A stretch of DNA of 14,635 nucleotides from JACRBK01 sp964427955 (GCA_964427955.1 CAYRWY010000108.1:1-14635); one strand, 5' to 3'; positions 1 through 6,693 are shown, counted from the stretch's first letter. Notes: generated by a model from the sequence alone, not told the origin. Translations and numbers: made by a program.

Positions 1-10
1 AAACGTTTAC
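1..10. promoter_or_regulatory. LacI-type operator, cut by window edge
   Basis: AAACGTTTAC is 10 bases of what would be the 12-base palindrome GTAAACGTTTAC if the two bases left of the window are GT. Palindromes with a central CG are typical LacI-family operators. A 9-of-10 match lies at 1083-1092 in front of the adjacent LacI-family gene. It sits just downstream of a minus-strand promoter (14-42), so it probably controls a gene beyond the left edge. The first two bases cannot be seen. Confidence 0.6.
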
Positions 11-13
11 TCA

Positions 14-42
14 AGCCTATATGATTTTGACGAGGATGTCAA
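14..42 (-). promoter_or_regulatory. sigma70-like promoter of the gene left of the window
   Basis: On the minus strand a perfect -35 TTGACA (42-37) is followed after 17 bases by TAGGCT (19-14), a weak -10; TATAGG at 15-base spacing is an alternative. It lies just after the stop codon of the LacI-family gene and runs straight into the operator at 1-10. It would therefore drive an off-window gene in the same direction under local repressor control. A short inverted repeat, TTGAC (27-31) and GTCAA (38-42), overlaps the -35. Confidence 0.5.
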
Positions 43-55
43 GTCCCCCGTTTTT

Positions 56-1057
56 CTACAAGCGCATTCGCGCGGTGGACTGCCGGACGATCAGCGTGGT
101 ATCGAGCATGACGGTCTCCGGCTCAGCCTGGGGATCTTGAACGTGGCGCAGCAGGATGCTGACCGCCGCTTCGCCGATTTCATAGATGGGCTGGGCCACC
201 GTCGTGAGCGGCGGAATGACGAAGGACGCGAGTGGAACGTTATCAAAGCCCAGCACGGATAACTGCTCCGGCACGCGCAGGCCAAGATGTGCCGCCGCGT
301 GGAGGGTGCCGACGGCAATCGAGTCGGTCAGGGCGAAGATCGCGGTCGGATGATCGGGCTTCTTCAGCATATCGAGCGCCGTCTCGTAGCCGGTCTTGAA
401 ATCCGACTCGTGGCTCATGATGCGCACGTCAGAGCAAACCCTGGCTTCGCTGAAGGCTTGCTTGACCCCGGACAGCCGGTCCACCGGCATACTTTCCAGG
501 TTGCCGCAGATCACGCCGATGTGGGTATGCCCCAGCTCAATCAAGTGGCGCGCGCCATCGTAACCGCCCCTGAAATTGCTGATCATGACCCGGCTCACGG
601 GCAGTCCTTCCAGCCCTCGCTCGATCAGCACGACGGAGATGCCGCGCTCGATCACGCGTTCGACGCTGTCCCGGCTCCCCGTAATGGAGGGGAAATAGAT
701 CAGCCCATCGATCTGCTGGGTCAGCAGCATATCGACATAGGCGCGCTCTTTGTCCGGTTTTTCTTCGGTGCTGCATATCAGACTGCGGTAGCCGCTGGCA
801 AACAGCGTCTTTTCGATGGCGAAAGCCAGTGCGCTAAAAAACGGCTCGTTGATACGCGGAATCAGCACGCCGACTGAGTGCGTGACGCTCCGGCGCAGGC
901 CCTGCGCGATGGCATTCGGGTGGTAGCCCAACTCGACCATCGCCGCTCGCACGCGCTCTTCCAAATCCTCGCTGACGCGCCCGTTGCCGTTGATAACGCG
1001 TGAAACCGTCGCTATCGAGACTTTTGCCTGCGCTGCTACATCCCGGATGGTAGTAAT
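56..1057 (-). CDS. LacI-family transcriptional repressor
   Basis: A sugar-responsive DNA-binding repressor, 333 residues from the start chosen here, which is a usual family length. The N-terminus is a classic LacI helix-turn-helix (TTIRDVAAQ, then ATVSRVING) with the hinge segment YHPNAIAQGLR. A periplasmic-binding-protein-like effector domain follows (VGVLIP, ALTDSIAVG, LSVLGFDN). The frame stays open to a TTG at 1132, but that adds 25 residues before the HTH and the TTG coincides with a -35 box. I favour an ATT start at 1057: it follows AAGGTGGT (1071-1064) by 6 bases and gives the family-typical MTTIRDVA. ATT starts are rare, so this is inference. Operator-like sites at 1081-1092 and 1-10 suggest it represses itself and the gene to the left. 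The effector cannot be read from sequence. Confidence 0.93.
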   Translation of the reverse strand: MTTIRDVAAQAKVSIATVSRVINGNGRVSEDLEERVRAAMVELGYHPNAIAQGLRRSVTHSVGVLIPRINEPFFSALAFAIEKTLFASGYRSLICSTEEKPDKERAYVDMLLTQQIDGLIYFPSITGSRDSVERVIERGISVVLIERGLEGLPVSRVMISNFRGGYDGARHLIELGHTHIGVICGNLESMPVDRLSGVKQAFSEARVCSDVRIMSHESDFKTGYETALDMLKKPDHPTAIFALTDSIAVGTLHAAAHLGLRVPEQLSVLGFDNVPLASFVIPPLTTVAQPIYEIGEAAVSILLRHVQDPQAEPETVMLDTTLIVRQSTARMRL

Positions 1058-1063
1058 GGCCCG

Positions 1064-1071
1064 ACCACCTT
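1064..1071 (-). promoter_or_regulatory. Shine-Dalgarno of the LacI-family gene
   Basis: AAGGTGGT on the minus strand, one mismatch from AAGGAGGT, ends 6 bases before the ATT codon at 1057. No comparable site precedes the TTG at 1132. This decides the start in favour of a protein that opens at the helix-turn-helix. Confidence 0.5.
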
Positions 1072-1080
1072 GTCGCCTGA

Positions 1081-1092
1081 GAAAACCTTTAC
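1081..1092. promoter_or_regulatory. operator-like site, probable LacI autoregulation
   Basis: GAAAACCTTTAC is near-palindromic and matches the partial site at 1-10 in 9 of 10 aligned bases. It starts 11 bases after the -10 of the repressor's own promoter, so a bound repressor would sit around +5 to +16 and block transcription. Two matching sites at the two ends of one LacI-family gene are the main support. Confidence 0.5.
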
Positions 1093-1103
1093 ACTGTTCT
1101 TCA

Positions 1104-1132
1104 ACAGTAGCATCGTTACGAACCGGCGTCAA
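1104..1132 (-). promoter_or_regulatory. sigma70-like promoter of the LacI-family gene
   Basis: On the minus strand TTGACG (1132-1127) and TACTGT (1109-1104) are exactly 17 bases apart. The -35 is one base from consensus and the -10 keeps the T, A and final T. Transcription would begin near 1097, leaving about 40 bases of leader with the operator and the Shine-Dalgarno. If real, the coding frame cannot begin at the TTG, because that TTG is part of the -35. Confidence 0.45.
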
Positions 1133-1139
1133 GTTGGCC

Positions 1140-1158
1140 GCCTATCCCCCAAATAGGC
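1140..1158. repeat. inverted repeat between divergent promoters
   Basis: GCCTAT (1140-1145) and ATAGGC (1153-1158) form a perfect 6-base inverted repeat around a 7-base spacer. It lies entirely between the -35 boxes of the leftward lacI-type promoter and the rightward DUF1800 promoter. That position suits a regulator acting on both, but no protein can be assigned. Confidence 0.35.
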
Positions 1159-1160
1159 CA

Positions 1161-1189
1161 TTGATAAACATGATCATATTCTTCATAAT
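1161..1189 (+). promoter_or_regulatory. strong sigma70-like promoter of the DUF1800 operon
   Basis: TTGATA (1161-1166) and CATAAT (1184-1189) are 17 bases apart, and each hexamer matches consensus at 5 of 6 positions. The element stands in an AT-rich patch of an otherwise GC-rich window. Transcription would start near 1196, about 44 bases before the ATG of the DUF1800 gene. Confidence 0.65.
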
Positions 1190-1239
1190 CTTACCAGTTG
1201 TGAAAGATGTAAATTTGCAGAACGCGAAAGGGGCTGACA

Positions 1240-2727
1240 ATGCAGGTTACACGACGAGACTTTCTCAAGCTGTCGGGCCTGACGGTGACCGCCCTCGGCA
1301 TGGGCCAGGCGGTGCGGTGGACCGGGGTGCATCCCGTCTACGCCGCGGAACAGGCCCCGGCGGTGCACGTGCTCAACCGGCTGACGTGGGGCATCCGTTC
1401 CGACGATCTCGCCCGGATCGAGGCCCTGAGCATCGAAGGGTACCTCGACTGGCAGTTGAACCCCGACAGCATCGACGACCCCCTGATCGACGAATTCCTG
1501 GCCGCCCACCCCGTGCTCACCGCCTCGCCCCAGGAGATCGCCCGCGCCCAGAATGAAGACTACGGCAGCGTGCACGACCTGGCGCTGTGGCACCGGCTGT
1601 ACCGGGCGATTTACAGCGAGCGCCAGCTTTACGAATTGATGGTCGAGTTCTGGACGGATCATTTCAATATTCCCATCGCCGACCTGGTGACCGAAAAAGT
1701 CGTGGACGACCGTGAGGTCATCCGCCGCCACGCGCTCGGCAGATTCCGCGATCTGCTGCTGGCGTCGGCGCAAAGCCCGGCCATGTTGTACTACCTCAAC
1801 AACGCCAGCAACGAGAAGGAACACCCCAACGAAAATTACGCCCGCGAGCTGATGGAACTGCACACCCTGGGCGTAGACGGCGGGTACACCGAGCAGGACG
1901 TCAAAGCCGTCGCCCGCATCCTGACCGGCTGGACGGTGAACGATGCGACCGGCTTCGTATTCGACCGCGACAGGCACGACGACGGCGAAAAAACCGCGCT
2001 CGGCACCGTCTTCCCGGCGGGGCGTGGGATCGAAGAAGGGCTGCAACTGCTCGATATGCTGGCGGCCCATCCCTCGACGGCCCATTTCATCGCGACCAAG
2101 CTCTGCCGCCGCTTCGTCAGCGACCAGCCCCCGGCGGGACTGATCGACAGCGCCGCCCAGGTCTTCCTGGCCAGCGATGGCGATCTGCGCCAGGTCATGC
2201 GCCATATCCTGATGTCCAACGAATTCATGCAGTCGCCCAACCAGAAGTTACGCCGCCCGCTGGACGTCCTGGTCGCGATCCTGCGCGTCCTGCGCCCGGG
2301 GCTGGACGTTGGCGATCCCAACATCCCGGTCTTCTGGTTCCTGGAGCCGATGGGGCAGCTTCCGTTCTACTGGCATCCGCCGGACGGTTATCCCGACCAC
2401 GCCGCCGCCTGGATCAGCACGAACGGCCTGCTGAACCGCTGGAATGCGGCCATGCTGCTGCCGCTGGCCTCCGACGGGTGGTACGAGAATATCACCCTGG
2501 ACCTGAATGCCGTGATTCCACCCACCGCCACGGTAGGCGAACTGGTCGATACGGCGTCACGCCTGGTCCTGGCCGGTGACCTGGTCCCCGAAGATCGCGA
2601 GCACCTGATCTACTATCTGTCGGACTACGGCGATCCCAACCAGCCCGCCGGGGATGCCCTGCGCGCCGAACGGCTGGCCAGCCTGGTGGGGCTGTTGATG
2701 GCGTCACCTTATTTCCAGTGGCACTAG
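1240..2727 (+). CDS. Tat-exported DUF1800 family protein
   Basis: A 495-residue protein of the DUF1800 family, whose function is unknown. It opens with a twin-arginine signal (TRRDFLKL, residues 4-11, then a hydrophobic run to about 25), so it is probably exported folded. Family landmarks are LNRLTWG near 45, FWTDHFN at 137-143, NYARELMELHTLG at 199-211 followed by TEQDVKAVARILTGWT, FWFLEPMGQLPFYWHPPDGY in the C-terminal third, and a final MASPYFQWH. The ATG follows GAAAGGGG by 6 bases. DUF1800 genes are commonly paired with DUF1501 genes, as here: the DUF1501 ATG is 17 bases after this stop. It is intact and first in a three-gene operon. Family assignment is firm; a role at the cell surface is inference. 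Confidence 0.93.
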   Translation: MQVTRRDFLKLSGLTVTALGMGQAVRWTGVHPVYAAEQAPAVHVLNRLTWGIRSDDLARIEALSIEGYLDWQLNPDSIDDPLIDEFLAAHPVLTASPQEIARAQNEDYGSVHDLALWHRLYRAIYSERQLYELMVEFWTDHFNIPIADLVTEKVVDDREVIRRHALGRFRDLLLASAQSPAMLYYLNNASNEKEHPNENYARELMELHTLGVDGGYTEQDVKAVARILTGWTVNDATGFVFDRDRHDDGEKTALGTVFPAGRGIEEGLQLLDMLAAHPSTAHFIATKLCRRFVSDQPPAGLIDSAAQVFLASDGDLRQVMRHILMSNEFMQSPNQKLRRPLDVLVAILRVLRPGLDVGDPNIPVFWFLEPMGQLPFYWHPPDGYPDHAAAWISTNGLLNRWNAAMLLPLASDGWYENITLDLNAVIPPTATVGELVDTASRLVLAGDLVPEDREHLIYYLSDYGDPNQPAGDALRAERLASLVGLLMASPYFQWH

Positions 2728-2744
2728 CGAGAAAGGAAAGGGAG

Positions 2745-4001
2745 ATGGCAGCATTTCACTCAAAAACGACCCGGCGCGACTTTGCCCGGCTGGCGGGCGT
2801 CATCGGACTCAGCAGCACCCTGTTTCCGCGCTGGATGCCGCGCCTGGCGTTCCGCCCGCAGCAGGCCGCACCCGGCGATATACTGGTCGTGATTTTTCAG
2901 CGCGGCGGCATGGATGGGCTGAACGTCGTGGTCCCCTACGGCGAAGGTGGCCCCTATTACGACCGGCGGCCCACGCTGGCCATCCCAGCGCCGGATGGCA
3001 GTGACAATGCCGCGCTGGACCTGGATGGCTTCTTCGGGCTGCACCCGGCCCTACGCCCGCTGCACGAGATCTTCCAGGCCGGGGATCTGGCCGTGATCCA
3101 CGCCGCCGGATCGCCCGATCCGTCGCGCTCGCACTTCGACGCGATGGAATTCATGGAGCGCGGCACTCCGGGTGAAAAACTGACCGCGACCGGCTGGATC
3201 AACCGCCATTTGCAGGCCGCCGCCTGGCAGAACGACTCGCCGTTCCGCGCAATTGGCCTGGGCACCATCACCCCCTCGTCGCTGCGGGGATCGATCCCGG
3301 CCTTGGGCCTGCAATCCATCGCAGATTTTCACCTGGCCGGGCGTGACGATCAATTAGCCGTGATCCAGCGCACCCTGGCCAGCCTGTACCACGTCCCCGC
3401 GCCCCAGGGGGACCTGGATCTCCAGGCGGCGGAGGTGTTCGCCAGCAGCGATATTCTGATGCGGCTGGCGCAGACGGACTATACGCCGCAGTACGGGGCG
3501 GAATATCCCGACTCGGACTTCGGGTTCGGCCTGCGGCAGATCGCCCAGTTGATCAAGGCCCAGGTCGGGCTGGAAGTCGCCTGCCTGGACATCGGCGGCT
3601 GGGACACACACGAGGACGAAGAGGGCCAGATCGCCGGGAATCTGGACGACTTCGCGCGCGGGCTGGGGGCGTTCTACGCCGATCTGCAAGATTACCGGGA
3701 GGGCGTGACGGTGGTCACGATGAGCGAGTTTGGCCGCCGCGTCGAAGAAAACGCCAGCCGGGGCACCGATCACGGCCACGGCAACTGCATGTTCGTACTG
3801 GGCGGGGGAGTGAACGGCGGGGTGCACACGCACTGGCCCGGCCTGAACGACGAGGCGCTGGACGACGGCGACCTGGCGATCACCACCGATTACCGTGACG
3901 TGCTGGCCGAAATCCTGACCAACCGCGTGCTCAATCCTGCCGTCGGCCAGGTGTTCCCGAATTTTACCCCCACTCCGCAGGGGATTCTGGTACCGCGCTA
4001 A
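2745..4001 (+). CDS. Tat-exported DUF1501 family protein
   Basis: A 418-residue DUF1501 protein, a family related in fold to sulfatases and alkaline phosphatases, with no settled reaction. The N-terminus has a twin-arginine motif (TTRRDFARL, residues 8-16). Conserved blocks follow in family order: FQRGGMDGLN (51-60), SHFDAMEFMERG (129-140), LDIGGWDTHE (281-290), SEFGRR (327-332) and GTDHGHGN (340-347). The Asp/His-rich blocks could bind metal. I start it at the ATG at 2745, behind the purine-rich AAAGGAAAGGGAG, because this puts the Tat motif close to the N-terminus. An in-frame GTG at 2718 would add 9 residues and overlap the DUF1800 gene. It is very likely cotranscribed with, and functionally tied to, the DUF1800 protein. 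Confidence 0.93.
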   Translation: MAAFHSKTTRRDFARLAGVIGLSSTLFPRWMPRLAFRPQQAAPGDILVVIFQRGGMDGLNVVVPYGEGGPYYDRRPTLAIPAPDGSDNAALDLDGFFGLHPALRPLHEIFQAGDLAVIHAAGSPDPSRSHFDAMEFMERGTPGEKLTATGWINRHLQAAAWQNDSPFRAIGLGTITPSSLRGSIPALGLQSIADFHLAGRDDQLAVIQRTLASLYHVPAPQGDLDLQAAEVFASSDILMRLAQTDYTPQYGAEYPDSDFGFGLRQIAQLIKAQVGLEVACLDIGGWDTHEDEEGQIAGNLDDFARGLGAFYADLQDYREGVTVVTMSEFGRRVEENASRGTDHGHGNCMFVLGGGVNGGVHTHWPGLNDEALDDGDLAITTDYRDVLAEILTNRVLNPAVGQVFPNFTPTPQGILVPR

Positions 4002-4013
4002 AGGGAGGCTGCG

Positions 4014-4802
4014 ATGCGAAAAATCTGGTGGGCGGGACTGCTGTCCGCCCTGGTCATGCTCAGTCTGGTGGGGTTGTCAGGGCCATCGCACGCTCAAGAC
4101 GGCTACACCGCTCAGGATGCGATCAACCTGGCGGCGGCGCACCCGGCCTTTGCCGCCGGGCTGGCCGCGCGCCCCGGCTGGACGGCGGCGGCGTACAACA
4201 GCGAAAATAAGTACGGCATCTGGCACGTCCAGTTCTGGGATGCGGGCGGCGAGGACCTGGGTTGGGCCGATCTCAGCCTGGAACGCGGCAAAGTGTACTC
4301 GTGGGAAGCGCACCTCGATCTGACGGACGCGGAGACCGCCCCGGCGGAAACCGCGATCCGCGCCTTCCTGGCGAGCAGCGCGGACATCATGGACCTGGTG
4401 GGATCGCTGGACGGCGTGAACATCTACGTGGATTACGACTACTGGAACGAGCACTGGACCGCCTACATCGATCTCGGCCCGGATTCGCTCTACGTCACGC
4501 TGCGATCCGGGACCGGCCAGCCGTCGAGTCTGGACGATCTCCGGCTGGATCGCATTTACTTCTCGGACCTGCCCAGCTACGAGGAATGGTTCTCGTCCCA
4601 CGAAGCGCAAGCGATCAGCATCGCCTTCCAGCAGCCCGAAATCAGCACGGCGCTGCGCAGCGCCAACGGCTGGACGGCGGCGGGCGTCATCGGCGAAAAC
4701 GGCGCGTGGCAGGTGACCTTCAGCCTGGACGGCACGACCCTGGCGACGGCGACCGTCACGCTCGATCCGCCGCAGGTGACGGAGTTCGCCATCAGCGGGT
4801 AG
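4014..4802 (+). CDS. small secreted PepSY-like repeat protein
   Basis: A 262-residue protein with a Sec signal peptide: MRK, a hydrophobic stretch at about 5-22, and likely cleavage after SHA at 27. The mature part has no cysteine. I see two diverged copies of one module. Residues 43-95 (HPAFAAGLAARPGWTAAAYN, then a W-x-V-x-F strand and LGWADLSLERGKV) align with 207-257 (QPEISTALRSANGWTAAGVI, WQVTFSLDG, LATATVTLDPPQV). A more divergent middle module spans about 113-180. Helix plus beta-strand units of this size look like PepSY-type inhibitory or chaperone domains; that is resemblance, not identification. The ATG follows GGGAGG by 5 bases, 12 bases after the DUF1501 stop, so it is third in the operon. 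Its last 11 bases overlap the convergent phaC. Confidence 0.75.
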   Translation: MRKIWWAGLLSALVMLSLVGLSGPSHAQDGYTAQDAINLAAAHPAFAAGLAARPGWTAAAYNSENKYGIWHVQFWDAGGEDLGWADLSLERGKVYSWEAHLDLTDAETAPAETAIRAFLASSADIMDLVGSLDGVNIYVDYDYWNEHWTAYIDLGPDSLYVTLRSGTGQPSSLDDLRLDRIYFSDLPSYEEWFSSHEAQAISIAFQQPEISTALRSANGWTAAGVIGENGAWQVTFSLDGTTLATATVTLDPPQVTEFAISG

Positions 4803-5880
4803 GGGCAGCGGCCCCCGAATGCGCGACCAGCCAGGCCCCCAGGCGCGGCCAAAGCTGGGTATCGGCATCCGAGCCGATCACCATGCCGATGTGCCCGCTG
4901 TCGAGCACGATCAGGCTGCGATCCGGGCTGGCGACCTGATCGTGGAAGGCGGCGACCGACTGCCAGGGAGCGATGTGATCGTAGCGGGCGGCGATGGTCA
5001 GCACGGGCTGGGTGATCGCGCCCAGGTCGATGCGCTGGCCGTCGATCCGCCACTCGCCGCGAATCAAGAGATTCTGCTGGTACAGGTCTTTGATGTACTG
5101 GCGGAAAGTCTCGCCGGGAAAGGGGGTAGGATCGTTGAGCCAGATCTGCACGGCGGCGAAGCGGCGCATGAACGCCTCGTCGTGCCGCCGCTCGTGGTAA
5201 TTGAGCGCCTGCACCAATTCGCTGGTCGGGCGCACCATGTGAAAGGTCAGGCTGAGCAGCTCGGCGGGGATGTTGCCCAGGCTGTCTACCAGCAAATCGA
5301 CGTCAAACCACTCCGGGCGCGTCCAGGTGCTGTAGATGCCGTCGTCGTGGTAATTGACCGGCCCCGCCAGGTTGACCAGGCTGGCGACGTCGTGCGGATA
5401 CAGCACCGTGTAGGCGATGGACATCAACCCGCCCATGCAGTAGCCCAGCAGCGAGATCGCGGGCTGCCCGGATTCGCGGCGGATGTAATCGACGCAGCGC
5501 CGCAGCGGGTCGCTAATGTAGCCGTCCAGCGTGCGATAGCGATCCGCCTCGGTCGCTGTCCCCCAATCGAGCAGGTAGACGTCCAGCCCTTGCAGCAGCA
5601 GGTAGCGCACCAGGCTGCGTTCGGGAATCAGATCCATGACGTAGGCGCGGTTGATCAGCGAGGGGACACACAGCACCGGCACAGGCTGCCGGGAATCCGT
5701 CAGGGGGAGATAGCGCCGCAGCGTCATGGACCCGTCAGACCAGACGACCGCCGCCGGGGTTTTGCCGACCAGCGCCCGACCCTGGGCCAGGATGGTTTCC
5801 TGGGCCGCGGAGTAGTTGTTCCAGATCTGCCCCAGGCCCGCCACCCACAGCCCCGCCCAGCGCGACAGCAGGTCACTCAT
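4792..5880 (-). CDS. phaC: class III polyhydroxyalkanoate synthase subunit PhaC
   Basis: It polymerises (R)-3-hydroxyacyl-CoA into PHA storage polyester in the cytoplasm, at the granule surface. The 362-residue length fits class III synthases. The alpha/beta-hydrolase fold shows the lipase-like box GYCMGG with nucleophile Cys148, then Asp301 (AARYDHIAPW) and His330 (LDSGHIGM). These are one position from the Cys149/Asp302/His331 triad reported for the Allochromatium vinosum enzyme. PSLINRAYVMDL (73-84) and YLLDWG (102-107) are also typical. Class III enzymes need a PhaE partner; here two short helical genes precede it, and the ATG overlaps the nearer one by 8 bases (ATGAGTGA), implying translational coupling. 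No phaA or phaB is in the window. The 3' end overlaps the convergent secreted-protein gene by 11 bases. Confidence 0.92.
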   Translation of the reverse strand: MSDLLSRWAGLWVAGLGQIWNNYSAAQETILAQGRALVGKTPAAVVWSDGSMTLRRYLPLTDSRQPVPVLCVPSLINRAYVMDLIPERSLVRYLLLQGLDVYLLDWGTATEADRYRTLDGYISDPLRRCVDYIRRESGQPAISLLGYCMGGLMSIAYTVLYPHDVASLVNLAGPVNYHDDGIYSTWTRPEWFDVDLLVDSLGNIPAELLSLTFHMVRPTSELVQALNYHERRHDEAFMRRFAAVQIWLNDPTPFPGETFRQYIKDLYQQNLLIRGEWRIDGQRIDLGAITQPVLTIAARYDHIAPWQSVAAFHDQVASPDRSLIVLDSGHIGMVIGSDADTQLWPRLGAWLVAHSGAAAPTR

Positions 5881-6163
5881 CGTTCCACGTGCGCTCCAAC
5901 TGATCGACCCGCGCCGCCAGAACGGTCAACTGCTTTTCCAGGCGTTGCAGCAGGTACAGCTCGCGCGCGCCGGTTTGCGCGAAGGTGGCGGCCTGGAACA
6001 TGGCGGTTTGCAGCGAGGCGGCGATGCGCTGCTGGGACTGGAGCGAGCGGTTGATCTGCTCCCCCATCCGGTGCAGGAACTCCGGCGAGCGCGTCACGTG
6101 ATCCCAGTAGGCCGCGGCCTCCTGCTCCCAGGCTTCCAGGGCTTCGCGCAGGGTGTCACTCAT
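5873..6163 (-). CDS. 96-residue helical PHA synthase partner (PhaE/phasin-like)
   Basis: A small cytoplasmic protein predicted to be almost entirely helical. SPEFLHRMGEQINRSLQ (26-42) and the heptad-patterned end (LLQRLEKQLTVLAARVDQLE, about 71-90) resemble the PhaE C-terminal region and phasin coiled coils. No catalytic motif is present, as expected for an accessory subunit. It overlaps the upstream 155-residue gene by 8 bases and phaC by 8 bases, with the same ATGAGTGA sequence at both junctions, so the three are almost certainly made together. PhaE proteins are usually much longer; this may be a minimal subunit or half of a split PhaE. Gene reality is well supported by the overlaps. The PhaE-like role is inferred from context and helical pattern. 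Confidence 0.78.
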   Translation of the reverse strand: MSDTLREALEAWEQEAAAYWDHVTRSPEFLHRMGEQINRSLQSQQRIAASLQTAMFQAATFAQTGARELYLLQRLEKQLTVLAARVDQLERTWNDE

Positions 6164-6623
6164 GGCGCTGCCGGGCCTCCAACTGCTCGACTTTGGCCGT
6201 CAACGCCTCGATCTGCGCCGTCAGCCGCTCGATGATGGCCAACACCTGGCCCGGCTGAGTCTGGCCGGGCGAGGTCCAATTCGCCATCCCTTCGGCAAAG
6301 GTTTCGCCCATACGCCGCCCCTGCTCGACCATGATCTCCATCGATTGGAGCATGATGTCGGTATAGCGCGGCGCCATCTCTCCCCACAACCGGGCGGTTT
6401 CCGCCAGGATGTTCTCGTGGGAGGGCGGCTCGTCTCCGGCAAACGCCTGCCGGATCGCGTCATCGACCTGCGACTGCATGAATTGCAGCGCGTCGCTGAA
6501 GCGCGCAAAGTCAGCCGTATGGTCGCTCTGGACGTGTTTGATCACCCCCCGCCAGCGGGCCGGTTGGCCGTTGCCTTCTTCGCGGATAAAGCGCAGAACA
6601 AATGAGACCACTTCTTGATTCAT
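6156..6623 (-). CDS. 155-residue PHA-associated helical protein, two-part
   Basis: First of three overlapping genes ending in phaC. The N-terminal 50 residues (WRGVIKHVQS at 24-33, then FARFSDALQFMQ at 39-50) look like a small beta-rich module that I recall from Chloroflexota proteins. A helical region with amphipathic stretches follows (LWGEMAPRYTDIMLQSMEIM, 79-98), then a coiled coil (IIERLTAQIEALTAKVEQLE, 130-149) like those of phasins and PhaE. It probably coats granules or helps PhaC oligomerise. I start it at the ATG at 6623, behind GGAG; an in-frame TTG at 6704 would add 27 residues unlike the rest. The 81-base gap upstream separates it from the BTAD regulator gene. The module identity is from memory and unverified. 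Confidence 0.75.
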   Translation of the reverse strand: MNQEVVSFVLRFIREEGNGQPARWRGVIKHVQSDHTADFARFSDALQFMQSQVDDAIRQAFAGDEPPSHENILAETARLWGEMAPRYTDIMLQSMEIMVEQGRRMGETFAEGMANWTSPGQTQPGQVLAIIERLTAQIEALTAKVEQLEARQRHE

Positions 6624-6660
6624 GAGGACTCCATCCCATGTTCCGGCTGACGTTAACTCT

Positions 6661-6693
6661 GGTATACACCGGGACAGTTGCAGCCGGGTTGCA
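6661..6693 (-). promoter_or_regulatory. candidate SARP-type promoter of the pha genes
   Basis: On the minus strand TGCAAC occurs twice (6693-6688 and 6682-6677) with an exact 11-base period, and TATACC (6666-6661) follows 10 bases later as a possible -10. There is no recognisable -35. SARP/BTAD regulators are known to bind direct repeats of 11-bp period a few bases upstream of a -10, in place of a -35. The regulator gene immediately upstream is of that family. The pairing is inference. Confidence 0.4.

Noticed and set aside
1183..2205. 340-codon minus-strand open frame
   Set aside because: It is antisense to the well-supported DUF1800 gene, with no ribosome site and no recognisable domain; GC-rich third positions open such shadow frames.
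4819..6054. 411-codon plus-strand open frame
   Set aside because: It is antisense across phaC and the 96-residue gene; the composition is rich in Arg, Gln, His and Ala with no family motif. A shadow frame.
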